Source: Poronia punctata
Lineage: Eukaryota > Ascomycota > Sordariomycetes > Xylariales > Xylariaceae
Assembly: GCA_022579005.1 (NCBI GenBank)
Contig: MU401522.1
Location: 62,001 to 126,000, forward strand
DNA length: 64,000 nt
Direction: 5' to 3'
Position numbers and translations under genes: made by a program. Position 1 is the stretch's first letter. Each line of letters opens with the position of its first letter. This document shows positions 1 to 10,783 of the stretch, piece by piece. The notes under the pieces were generated by a model, which worked only from the letters and a program-made list of their open reading frames with translations, made no database searches and was not told where the DNA came from.

Positions 1-1133
1 GCAAAGCGTGAGTGAATCTTCTTTTTTTTTTTCTCGTCTTTTTTCTTGAACATTTGATTTGATTTTCTCTCACATTCGGATAAAGTTGAACCCGACACTT
101 GCAACATCATCAAGGATATCAGATGCCGATTTCCACTCCAACCCTTCGGGAATCATGGTCTCGCCTTTTTTTTCCCCCCTCATTTCCCATCAGCTTACCC
201 TTCTTTTTCGCTTCCCGGGCTTGTTCTTTTCTTTTACTCACCGCTCATAGGCCAGTTTATCCCCGCCCAAGTGACGACATCCCCTCGACCATTCACTATA
301 TCCCTTCCTCTCGTATAGAATGGTGCATAAGGCCATTTTGATCCAGAGGCGCAGGCTAGAAGTTGCAAGCATGCCAGTATAAGGCACTTCATCTTGTACA
401 TTACTCGTATAAAAACGCAGAGAGAAAGGGGGGCTTAGGTTAGCTGGATGAAGATTTGTTTATTATACTTTTGTAATAATACCATACATTAGCTACCACG
501 GGTTTCCCCGCACTCGCTTTCGTTGAGCCTCTTTTTCACCGAGCAGGAAATCAAGATACCTAACCCAAGGTGAGGTATGTGGGTAGTCTAACAATAACAT
601 ACATCAACACAACATACATATTATTAAACTTACACTGCCTCTATGATACGTAGTTGAACCGAAAAAGGAAAAAGGCCACACAAATACTAATGCACCCCAA
701 TAGGCAATAAGATCGAGTGGAAGTAGACCAGAGGTGTAACGTACAGTAGGAATGAGGAGAGATTGGGGTGACCACATTATGGGGAAAGGATACGTCCCCG
801 CAACTCCATCTAGCGGGGTCTAACATTTTAACCAGGGATGGCGAAAAAGTCTTGAGAGTCAACGCTTGTGCTGCAAGATGCTGTGGTAATAAAAGAACGA
901 CTTCTTCGCTAAACACTGAATAATTTGGTCTGCTCTCAACTCACAATGTCTATCTAAGTACAAACCACTTTGCATCCCACCCGAGAACGCCACGCTCAGC
1001 TGGTTCCTATGTGATATACACGCTGTAATACACAATACTTGATGCCAACCTACCAGTATCAAGATAATGATTCTCCTCTGGAATATGAAAGAGGCTGTGT
1101 GTTATCAAAAACACTTGAACAGTACCTTCAGGC
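1..1133. other. Intergenic, downstream of the PP2C gene
   Basis: No gene is supported here. The first 60 bases are T-rich (pyrimidine tract about 20-45) and could be the 5' leader or an intron of a plus-strand gene outside the window. The reading frames present are short and show no recognisable domain. Confidence 0.4.
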
Positions 1134-3125
1134 TTATAGCTTGGCCTTTGGCGGAGGAGTATTTGTTGGGTTGGAGGCTTCATCGTTGACCACGATATCT
1201 CCCTTTCCATCTCCGTTACCAAAGAAGACGACTTGCACCGTAAGATCATCCCTATATAACGTTAGTTCTCCGCAAAGAGATATAATATAGTAGACAAGTT
1301 GTCTTACCTGTATCTCCTCGAGAATGGCGAGACAAGAGTCAACAAGGCACAGACTTGTTCTTCGTTCTTGCCACCCAATGCATTGCGGATAAGGTGTGTA
1401 GCGACATTCTTGTCCTTGCAGAGGAAGCGTTCCTCATTCGGCGAGATGCCCCACTGCTGTACACGGATAGGCGTCTTTTGCCCGCCAGCTCCGTCCTTTT
1501 GCCCAGTCTCGACAGGTAAGCTTTGACTAGAACCGAAGATCTTGGACCAGACCGATCCAAGCTGCGAGTTGCTTTGCTCGGCCGCCTGTGACTCGATCCA
1601 TTTCCCGACAAGTCCGACGACCTCCTCGTTCGTCAGCATCTCCCACAAGCCGTCCGTTGCCATGACCATGAAATCACCTCGCTCCGGGTTGATTTTCGTC
1701 GTGGTGACCACAGGCTCGGCAGTTACGTAGGGTGGGGTTTTCAAATGTGGCGAGGCACTCCGAGCAAAAAAGGAGGTCCTTAGTCGCTCGGAAATATCCC
1801 TCGTCCACTTATAACTAGCATCACCAAAAGCTCTGGTAGGTTCTAACCCGCCTAGAACTCGGCCATTGTGGATAACCCGTGGTTCACCCGGATGCGCTTT
1901 ACGCATACGGGCCACTTCATTAGGATTGCTGCCGGTCTGGTCTTCCGACAGGGCCGTGGCCGTCCATTTTCCGGAACTGCTCCGTCTACCCAGCACAGCC
2001 CGCGAATCGCCCGTGCAAGCAACTCGGAGCGTCTTGGAACGGCTGTCATAGAATGAGAGCAAGGCACATGAACCCGAGAGGGCCGGGCCCAATAGCTCGG
2101 CTGCAACCCTCTTCGAGTTAGACTGCAGAACCTTGTCAACGCTTTGATAGACAATATCATTATCTAGGCGGGTGAAACCAGTTTTCATGGCAGCATCGAT
2201 GGCCTCTGGTGACGGTGTCGTTCCTAAAGTGGCGGCAGCGCTATATGTGGTATTCAGTTCACGTCCAACATAGCTGATCAGTGCTTGTCGAAGTGTAGCC
2301 GATGTAGTCCATCCCCTAAAAGCAATGTTAGTCTGACTCCTTGTCTGCTCACTCCGATCCGACCTATGGGTCGTTAGGTTACATAGTTGAAACGTACGCA
2401 TGGCCATCAAAGACACCCCAAAACATCCAGTCGCTAGGTGATTTGTCTACCGGCGAAGGGTATTCCACAATCTTTTCGGCATGATCATCTTCGATGGGAT
2501 TGTTGCTGGCTAGCTGCACAATGTCATATCTCAGCACGCCTTGTCCTCTGTTAACCATAAAAGAGACTTCATTCTGGCGAAGCTTCTCTGTAGCTTGGTC
2601 GGGAGTGAGCATTTCCAACACGTTCCTCCCTCTGCTGTCTGGATCCTTGGAGAGGGGACCGTCGCCGACAAAAGTACCGGTATGTAGCTCGTCCGGCCCT
2701 ACCACCAGAACGTTCCTCGTAGGTGTAGCGTCGCTTGAAGACTGCGTGGCCGTGGTGGATAGTGCCCTTCCAAAGCTCTGGTCTACGCTGCTATTGTCCT
2801 TGTACGTATACCAGGCACCGTAGCCAACAAGGCTCGATACCAGGGCGACTGAGAATCGGCGGAAATACATGGAGGATCGGAGCGGAGGGCTCAAATCATA
2901 GTTCGAACGAGAGGAAGAAAGTCGGGCGAGCGTCAGGTTGGTATGGTCGTTGACATGCCGTGGGCGGGCGGTTCGCTGTAGACCTCGGACGGGGTTCTGA
3001 CAGATCGTCCGGATAGACTTGAGGGCTACGCGACGCATTTGGAAGAATGTTCGCTTGCCAACGTGGAGCGGATTGTTGGCAGGAAAGGTTGTATTTAACC
3101 TACGCGGAGACAAAAACGGGCTCAA
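1134..3125 (-). CDS. Mitochondrial PP2C protein phosphatase (Ptc5/pyruvate dehydrogenase phosphatase type)
   Basis: Metal-dependent Ser/Thr phosphatase of the PPM/PP2C family, probably acting in mitochondria on pyruvate dehydrogenase like yeast Ptc5. I place three exons, 3125-2398, 2315-1308 and 1251-1134, with introns of 82 and 56 bp; they join in phase to 617 codons. The first intron splits the metal-binding motif GVFDGHAG, which is restored on splicing. Other PP2C signatures are GDSRAVLG, MATDGLWEML and, in the last exon, DDLTVQVVF. The N terminus is rich in Arg and Ser with few acids, like a mitochondrial presequence, and a hydrophobic stretch near residue 90 (FSVALVSSLVGYGAWY) could anchor it in the inner membrane. 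The first Met is assumed; a Met about 30 residues in is an alternative start. Assignment to the Ptc5/PDP branch rests on the long insert before FDGHAG and the RVLGGLEPTRAFGD segment. It is divergent from the KPWE gene. Confidence 0.88.
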
Positions 3126-3876
3126 AAGACAACGAGACAGGGATAATAAACGCAGGTGGAGCTTTCAGTGTACTGACTGTACCTAAATGCAGCGCCGTAA
3201 TGCAGCCGTCACAGACACGTTCTACGTGTAGTCTAGTCTGTGCAGTCTAAAAGTTGTCCACTTGAAGTGCCAATTCTCGTTCCCCCAGTTTCACGTTATC
3301 GAAGAGACAAGATCCTGGGGTAGAAACTACTGTACGATAGGTAAAGTACATGCATGTACCTAACTTACTTGAAAAGGTTAGGGGGAAACAGTCTATCTCC
3401 ACCTTCCTGGATTTGCTTGTGACCAGGTAGGTAGCTAGTACTTATCCAGGTGCTCTAGAAGTTAGTAGTATACGCAGTACAGGGTACCACATACCGTATC
3501 AAATACCTCGGGAATATCAACTTGCTCCGTTTCCTACTTTCGGACCGCCAAGGTCCACTATAAGGCCGGATCACAGGCGGAGTGTTGCTCTCGGTTGCCA
3601 CCACGACAAGATATTGATGAATGCAAAGCATAACAATAATATCGATTTACTCAGTATTTCAATTTTATATCAAGTCCAGAGGAGGTAATACGAATATCTT
3701 CAAAAAAACTGACGCTTTGATCTACGCTCCCTTCTATCTGGAGATATAATACTCGGAGTTCGCCGCCGCCGGGATATCCTATTAGGCAGTAACACGGTAA
3801 CACCCGGCTCGAGATATACATACCACTTCAACAATCATATCAAATACAGGTACCTAGTCAAGCCGGCAAAACCACA
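3126..3876. promoter_or_regulatory. Shared divergent promoter region
   Basis: About 750 bp separate the start codons of the PP2C gene (minus) and the KPWE-domain gene (plus), so both promoters must lie here. Short GGTAC/TAGGTA-type palindromic words are frequent (about 3340-3480). No specific factor site can be assigned. Confidence 0.45.
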
Positions 3877-4713
3877 ATGGCAGCCCCCGAGCCCTCACAA
3901 AGGGTAGCCGACATCCAGCGTCGCGCAGCCGAGAAACCCGAGGTTGCATTCAAAGCATTCGACACATACCCTTGGCAAGCCGACCCGGTGTTCAACGTAG
4001 GTATAACCCCGACATGATTAACAGATGGGACGATTATTAACATTGGCCCGAAAAAGCGCAACTTGACGAGTGCGTTGTATAGTACAGAAGCCAAGGGGCC
4101 ACAACTAGCCGAGGTGGCCCTACAGATGCGCATCGACAGATTCTCGGAGCGGATAAAGATCCAAATCGACAAAGACGCTTACAAGAAATGGCTTGTCGAG
4201 ACGAAAAGTCAACAGCCTAAGCTTTTCTCGGATCAGACTTTGGCTCAAGAAGCCGCGGCCAATGTAAGGTTTTCTTTCATTCTCCCCCCCCCCCTTCCTT
4301 CGTAGATTGAGTGAAGACAAACAAAACGGTTCGATCGACTAATGGCGGAATGAAAGTTACCTCCGGAGGAAAGGAGACTAGCACTTCTTCACATAGAGTA
4401 CGGGTACCACCAAGAGGCCCCTGAACCGGTGGTGGAGGACCCTTCGGTTCCGAGCTGGCAACGCCAGGCCCCCAAAGCCGAACTTTACGTGGCCAGGAAT
4501 GTGGGTGTCCCGAGCGGTGATAAAGACGCTTTGCCCTATCCCAAGAAATTCGAAGAAATCGTCAAGTTTCTACAGACTGGGCAGAAGATCCCGGGCATTC
4601 GTGAAATTCCAGATACCGTCATTGATGATCCGTCTATTTCGACAAAAGGAACAATGGAGGCCCCGTTGAAGCCATGGGAGCGAGGCAGTGCCGCTTCGAC
4701 GGCAGATAAATAA
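3877..4713 (+). CDS. KPWE-motif protein, candidate peroxin Pex39
   Basis: Predicted exons 3877-3996, 4057-4263 and 4357-4713 join in phase to 227 residues. The C-terminal half holds the conserved block YPKKFEEIVKFLQTG, then IPGI-REIPDTV, ending in the KPWE tetrapeptide about 12 residues before the stop. This is the arrangement of the fungal KPWE domain found near Pex14-like sequences and in the peroxin Pex39 (yeast Yjr012c, human C6orf226), which helps import PTS2 cargo into peroxisomes. The N-terminal half is a basic helical region (IDRFSERIKIQIDKDAYKKW) without a transmembrane segment, consistent with a soluble factor. Both acceptor sites are unusual (AAAAG and GAAAG), so exon borders are less certain than the frame. 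It converges with the unknown gene downstream. The family call is firm; the functional name is inference. Confidence 0.75.
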
Positions 4714-4964
4714 TTGGAGTAAATAAGTCATGAGGCAAGATAGGATAGCTTAAAGATAATGAACGCTTATTGAATTGATGAGTGTGTAAGGAGAAGCCCG
4801 TGATAGAGCCACGCTATTTAACGCTATTTGCCTGGACAAATCAAGAGTAGCAAGTTTTGCCAACCAACGCCCAGTGTTCCTAAACCTAGCCCTATGTTCG
4901 CTTTTCCCCCTCCCCATTCCGAAAGTGTATAGCTGCATTCAGCCTCCAAGACCGCCCGTATGTA

Positions 4965-5759
4965 TTATTCCTCAAAGTCCATCGAATCAACACCCTCTCC
5001 GACAGAGTCATCCACCGGGGCCGACGTTGGTGGGACTGGAATCGGTGATGCGACCGGGGCAGAGTTTGAAGCCATAGCCCGGCGAAGCTCTGCTCTCAGA
5101 TCTTCTTTCTCCTTCTCGACGGCCGCTCTGTGACTCCTGATCTGGTCATCCCAGCCCCACTTGACGAGGTTCAGCACGTGTGCCAATGCTGCTTCACGGG
5201 GCGTCATGCGCTCCTCGTCCACCGTGACTCTGTACATGTCTTCGCGTACAGTATCGAGATCTGCATATTCTCCGGAGACTGAAGGTCCTAATGAGGTCCA
5301 GGCCGCCGCGGGACCATGACGCCCTCTGAATCGCAGGTCGTCGGGCTTCCGAGAACTCTCTTTCCAGTCTTTGTACTCGTCGTCCCCCATAATCTTCAAT
5401 ACGGCCGGCTCATCCTCGCGTATCAGGGCCTCCTCGTAAAGAAGGTCCGGCTCAGTCAAAATCTCATCGTCGGTATAATGTCGGCCATGTGTGTCCCAAG
5501 GGACAGGATGGAACGACGCCGTACGTCGGATCCGCTCTGCCTCTTGTGCAAACATCCGCAGCATGTTCTCCTCGACGTACTGGGCATGGCGGTCAAACTC
5601 CCGGAGGCTGTCTTCCAAAGCAGCTAGGGGGTTTTCCGGGAGCGCTGGCGGTGTTTTAGCCCAGTCCCTGTCTGTCGGCACGAAGATCGAGGGCCCGACA
5701 CTGCTCAGAGGCGGAATTTCGTCCACCAATTCGCAGTCTTCCAGGTATTGTGAATCCAT
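4965..5759 (-). CDS. Unknown acidic protein with C-terminal coiled coil
   Basis: Intact single-exon frame of 264 residues. I start it at MDSQYLED rather than at an in-frame Met 19 codons upstream, because those 19 residues are hydrophobic and unlike the rest. I do not recognise the family. The protein is acidic and helical: an N-terminal Pro-rich acidic leader, a helix around residues 45-75 (LREFDRHAQYVEEN), a central charged region (DEYKDWKESSRKPDD), then a likely amphipathic coiled coil near residues 195-225 (HRAAVEKEKEDLRAELRRAM) and a Pro/Ser/Asp-rich tail ending MDFEE. There is no signal peptide or membrane segment. Codon use and GC are like its housekeeping neighbours, so it is likely real. 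It converges on the KPWE gene with about 250 bp between the stops. Confidence 0.6.
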   Translation of the reverse strand: MDSQYLEDCELVDEIPPLSSVGPSIFVPTDRDWAKTPPALPENPLAALEDSLREFDRHAQYVEENMLRMFAQEAERIRRTASFHPVPWDTHGRHYTDDEILTEPDLLYEEALIREDEPAVLKIMGDDEYKDWKESSRKPDDLRFRGRHGPAAAWTSLGPSVSGEYADLDTVREDMYRVTVDEERMTPREAALAHVLNLVKWGWDDQIRSHRAAVEKEKEDLRAELRRAMASNSAPVASPIPVPPTSAPVDDSVGEGVDSMDFEE

Positions 5760-6510
5760 AATTTTTGGATTCAATTGACACGGTAGCAGAGGTATAACAA
5801 GATGATGGCGTTCCAAGCTTTCACGCGTCTTGTGTGCAGTGTTTGTGGGAGTGATTAGAACTAAATAATGTTGTAGAGTGATCTGCTAGTTCGTCAGAAT
5901 TATATGAGGAGAAGTATCGGGCAGGATGATTCTTACTGGGTCGTAGGTATATATAGCAGCACCAACTGAAGGATATAAGGCCTCAATATTTCGTATTCAT
6001 CAACTTGCTTCTAGGATATTGCTTGATTTACCCACCACAGATAATGTCTAATCGCAACGCTTCGGTCAAACTGTGTACCACGTTAGCAACACTTTAGCCC
6101 TAGAGCAAGCACATGTTGAATGATGAATCACCGTGTCCCCTTGATTAAAAGGGAGAGTGTGTCCGTGCAGCGCCAGGTAAGCTGTCACCAACATGAAAAG
6201 CTTGCTTCCTTAATACTTTGCTAAGGTAGCCGCCTTCAATTTTCAGTACGTTCTAAATTGAGGTGCAAGCACTTCGATTTAAATAGTAAGTACCCATCTA
6301 GCCTATTTTGGCTATACCTTGTTACGTTAGGTGCTATACTAGATACGGAATGTTTAGTCTAGGTCAAGTAAATTTAGAGAAAAGCGATAGTTTTGTTTCT
6401 AGGGGGAGACCCCGTAGGGCCTTCCTGATGCCCGTGGCGGGCTTTTCCATGAGAGTTCCTAACAGGGCACCCGCCCATAGATTACCACCTACCTCCTGTA
6501 CCTTATCAAG
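5760..6510. other. Intergenic, left flank of the MITE
   Basis: No gene seen. From 6398 to 6480 is a GC-rich patch in otherwise AT-rich DNA. Bases 6451-6480 resemble the terminal repeat of the adjacent MITE (GAGAGTT..TAA..GGGCACCC..CCATAG), so an older element may be partly preserved. Confidence 0.4.
6501..6510. repeat. Target-site duplication of the MITE, left copy
   Basis: CCTTATCAAG, repeated in direct orientation at 6923-6932 on the other side of the element. Confidence 0.8.
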
Positions 6511-6922
6511 AGAGTTGTTAGGGGGGCACCCATCTAGCGTACTTTTCCCAGGCACCCACCCTACTCCCGGACGCAACAGCTGGCAAACAGGAGGTAGGTT
6601 ATATAGTCGCTTTATATGATTTACTAGCAAAGTATACAAAACCTATTTCCTTAATGCTCTTTACTAATTATATAGGCTATATGCTATATTAAAAAGCAGT
6701 TATTGCAACGGCTTTATAACTAAGCAAGCAGCAAGGTTTGCGATAGCTTTATTATAGCAGTACCGGCAGCGATAATAAAAAGTAACAAAAAAGTAAGTCT
6801 GTACTTGTAAGTCCTAGGTACCTTGCTAGGTAGGGCAGTTATCTCCTCTGCCAGCTGCGGCGCCGGAAGTAGGGTAGGTGCCTGGGCAATTCACGTTAGA
6901 TGGGTGCCCCCCTAACAATTCT
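6511..6922. mobile_element. MITE (non-autonomous DNA transposon, possibly MULE-type)
   Basis: A 412-bp element. Its ends, 6511-6590 and 6843-6922 on opposite strands, match over about 80 bp with roughly a dozen differences, mostly transitions; both begin AGARTTGTTAGGGGGG followed by CACCCATCTA. The same 10-mer CCTTATCAAG lies directly outside each end (6501-6510 and 6923-6932), as expected for a target-site duplication. The interior is AT-rich and codes for nothing. Long inverted ends with a 9-11 bp duplication suggest a Mutator-like family, but no transposase is present to confirm this. The excess of transitions between the two ends fits mild RIP. Confidence 0.85.
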
Positions 6923-7890
6923 CCTTATCAAGCCACCCATCTACCCGATGGCAGCCGGTGTCACCTGGCCTGGCAGCAAAGGGGTGGATTCCGAGTACCA
7001 CGATGGGGAAAAGCAGACAGGATTTATCTCGAAGGCTGCAAGCTCTTACCATATGTTTTGGGTTGGAGGCTAATTGTGGTATGTAGAAGTGTTGGTGCAA
7101 ATTCAGTATCTCACCTGTAACAGACCCTATTCAATAGCTAGATCCGTTCCTTCTCCCACAGGGCGTGTACAACAGCCTGTGTTTATCGTATAGGCAACAT
7201 TCGTCAAGTTGAAGGGCTTGGCCGTTTATATACGAGTAGTATGGAACAGCGGCAATCCATGTTTCTGGGTTGAGAAATATAAGCAGCAACATAAACACGA
7301 ACCAAGTACAAGTCACGCGGGGGGCGGTAGATGATTGCAACATCGTGTATTGAAAGCGTCCATATGATGGAGCATGCCGAACCCTGATAGAAACGAGCGA
7401 GAACATGTGCAGTATGAAAGACGTGCAGTGGCTACCTATTAAAACCTCGAGTTCCATCACCGATTACTAACCGCCAAACCGACAAAAATACAATAAAGAC
7501 CCTCCACACAAAATGCAAACCAGGCAAATGACCCTGTGTGGGCGAGGCAGATCTAGGACAAAACAGTGTTCTATCCGGGGGGTATGACTTTATGTGGTGT
7601 CGGTTGTCGAATTAGGAAACTCTTATCGAGTATTCGATGGACCCTTCTCACATGCCAGGAATTATGTAGGCAGGTTAAAATCTCGAGGGACAGTTGAAGA
7701 GACATCCGTAATGATTATTTCAGCTATCCGCAGTCGAAGTTATCCGCAGCATTATCCGCAGCTAGTGACGTGACCCGTGCGGAATCCATATATGCTATCC
7801 CGACTACCTGAGTACCTGTAAAGCCCGACCAAAGGTTCATGTGGATGTCAGAGACATCGGTCTGAGGGTATCATGAAGAAGAATTCGAGC
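6923..7890. other. MITE right target copy, then intergenic DNA
   Basis: 6923-6932 is the right copy of the target duplication. The rest, to the stop codon of ypt1, carries only short frames without domain content. Near 7730-7760 are three clustered TATCCGCAG words. No RNA gene was recognised. Confidence 0.4.
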
Positions 7891-9104
7891 TTAGCAGCAG
7901 CCGCCATTCGACGGGTTGGAGACATTGTGGCCGGGGCCGACCTGGACACCGGGCTTTGTATTTGCCGTTGCCTGGGAGCCTTGGCGCTCCTTGATCTGTC
8001 GGGCCATAGTCAGGAATGCTTGCTCGACATTCGAGGCGTTCTTGGCCGAGGTCTCGAGGAACGGAATGCCGAGGCTGTCGGCGAATTCCTACGTTATCCT
8101 ATTAGCAGTGCTCTAAGATTGTGCCTTGAACGCAGTAAGAAAGCCATGATGTCTGTGCATGTCGTACCTTAGCGACGGTATACTCAACAACCTTCTTGTC
8201 GGACATATCACTCTTGTTGCCGACGAGTAGCTTGTTAACGCCCTCAGTCGCGTAACGGTCAATCTCCTGAAGCCACTGCTTCACGTTGTTAAAGCTGTCC
8301 ATATCGGTGACATCGTAGACGACGCAGATGCCGTGGGCGCCACGATAGTACGAGGAAGTGATTGTTCGGAAGCGCTCCTGGCCCGCGGTATCCCACTAAG
8401 ACACATATCACGTCAGCCATAGAAAGGTAAGGCTGTTCGTAAGAGATGATGACCTACAATTTGCAACTTGACGGTTTTGCCGTCGAGTTCGATGGTTCGG
8501 ATTTTCTGCACCTCTGTCAGTATTGAGAAGGCTTGCCAACGAAAAGCATTCTGGTACGTACAAAGTCCACGCCGATCGTGGAGATGTAAGACTCAGTGTA
8601 GGTATCATCCGCGAAACGGAGGAGCAGACAAGACTTTCCAACACCGGAGTCTCCGATGAGGAGTAGCTTGAATAGATAATCGTATCTGTCATAACGAGGC
8701 ATCATTTTAACTTTGGTACTCATCACTTCCTGAAGCTTTGCCGGCTTGTTGTCCTGCTCGCCTGATGCAGACGGGGGGTTTGGGGAGGACATGGTTGCAG
8801 AAACCAAACCAGCAGAGTTCGTTGCAGTGTATAGTCTTGATGTGGAAACAGGCACGGAGGCTGGTGAAAGATGGAAGGATGGAGGAGGGAAGGGTCGTGG
8901 GGACCGGTGTTGGTGTCGAGGTGCATCTTAAATAGGTGGCAGCGCCGAGAAGCACCGGGGGGATAATATCGAGGGGCGAGGGACGAGGGGTGGACGAGGG
9001 GTAACTCTATCGGAGGCAGTCAGTATTGAAACGTTTGTTAAGCCGCAACTCTCAGAAGGCCAGCGCGGCTGAGGTTGACGATGTACATACTACTCGGGAT
9101 TCAT
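7891..9104 (-). CDS. ypt1: Rab GTPase Ypt1 (Rab1)
   Basis: Small GTPase that drives ER-to-Golgi traffic and early autophagy. Five exons: 9104-9094 (11 nt, MNPE), 8685-8562, 8505-8458, 8395-8168 and 8088-7891. They join in phase to 202 residues, the usual length. All G motifs are present: P-loop GDSGVGKS, switch [20 protein letters not shown] split by intron 3, NKSD and ETSAK. It ends GGCC, the double-geranylgeranylation signal. The real start lies 408 bp upstream of exon 2: a downstream in-frame Met-rich stretch inside intron 1 would give a false N terminus, whereas splicing gives the canonical MNPEYDYLFK. A tiny first exon followed by a long intron is common for fungal ypt1. Identification is essentially certain. 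Confidence 0.97.
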
Positions 9105-10783
9105 TGTGACTGGTGATGCGGCTGTCTAGCTACGCAACAGAAAGGAGGTGAGGCCGATTAGAGCGGTGGACACACAAGCCACTATTAGAGTCAAGAGAAG
9201 GCAGGTCAGATACAGGAAATAAATAATAAGGCGCTACAGATGGGACAGCTACGTGAACTCTGATAAAGCGGACGGGTTTTAGTGTTGTGTTGTGTTATAA
9301 ATGATGATGTAGGGAGAAGAATTAAGACAGGGCGTTGTTACCTAGTATCTCTATCTGTAGGCTGCTACAGCCTTCACGGAACGTCAACGAGTGTTAACGC
9401 CAAGCCTGTACTGGTCACCCAAACCAATAGGGGAAAGGGTACAGGCGTAAATAGGCCCACTTAATAGGTGAACGTGGCACTGGCATTGTTTGATTCAGTG
9501 TATTTGACTGGCCAGCAGTACCTAATCTACCTTCTTGCACATACCTGCGTAGGTATTGGGATGTTGCAGAATTGGGTATACATATGCAGATAATTAAGAT
9601 TCAAATGATTCAACCTAGTAGGTACCTATCTTATGGAGAGTATTGAGGAATAAACAGAGCAGCTGCATCTATAATCTAGAGAGCATTGACAAATACCTAA
9701 CCTACTCTTTGAGTTCCTGGTAAGTACCTAGGTAATGTGCAGCCTTTGTACACTGTACAGGCTCATCAAGTAGGACCTGATGTGGGTACCTAGTATATAT
9801 ATTGTTGTCACGTGCTGTTCTATCCATCACATGTTCTCATCATCGACCTTTGACTTGCAATGACCACTTGTAAGGTAACCGGAAAAATGGTAGGTACATG
9901 TATCTACGCAAAGACTAAAGATGTAGTAGAACTACACATATGAGCTATCCCTTTCAATCTTTATAAACAAGAGGTTTCAACCCAACAAGGCACCTGTTGG
10001 CCTGATACAGTCTGTATGGCTAGCAACTGGCCCAACCTAACCTAGACTTTCTTGCATTAGGTTTCAGGTAACTAGGTAATGAGTACCTGTGCAAAGTGTA
10101 AGAAGGTTTGCATTATTACACAGCATCATCATCTTGCCCTGGGTTAGATACCTACTCTCGCCCCTTTTCCTGCCACCCATGATTGCGTATCTGTTGATAT
10201 CTCTATGCATCTCCCATGTCTTGTAAAGGGTTGCCCGTTTCAGCATATACCTAAGAGGGGCGCTATAGAATCCATGTCGGTTGTTAGGTTTATCCAGTAC
10301 TTTGCATACAACAGTCGACAGCCGACTATTCCCTGCATCGTCTTTACAATCACACATCGAACATATATACCCTAGGAGGATGGTTTGTTCATATTTCTTC
10401 CAAGTTTTGCATGAGGCTGGATATCTACAAGTAGAGAAAGTCATGACTAATCCGTGGCGCCCGGTTTTGAGGCGTCACGTGTTACCAAGCCACAAATGGC
10501 GCCGGTCTCCGTGCTAATTCTTTTTGTCGATCTTGTGTAACTCGATGCTGACTATACCTTGGTTAAGTAGCATTGGCCCAGGAAGGGCCGGAGTGCTTAC
10601 GAGTACGCTTCCAGCCCCCAATGCAACATAACCCCGACATGTGCTTCGTACCTCCATCTTGCGGACATACATCCCTGATATACCGGGCCTCGAGGCCTTC
10701 TATTTAATGAAAAATAAGGCTCCAGTTGCCGCCGGCTTATAGCTATCCATGAAACTCCTTTTGACTTAACTAGAGACCCGAGA
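9105..10783. other. Intergenic, rich in TAGGTA words
   Basis: About 1.7 kb between ypt1 and the DUF829 gene. It is dense in TACCTAGGTA-like palindromes, notably 9610-9800. A 126-residue minus-strand frame at 10064-10444 has no domain and biased composition, and is probably chance. No RNA gene was recognised. Confidence 0.4.

Noticed and set aside
8517..8855. Alternative Ypt1 N terminus starting [13 protein letters not shown].
   Set aside because: It lies inside intron 1. The canonical MNPEYDYLFK is restored by the 11-nt exon at 9104-9094.
10064..10444. 126-residue minus-strand reading frame.
   Set aside because: No domain, no plausible promoter, composition like translated noncoding DNA.
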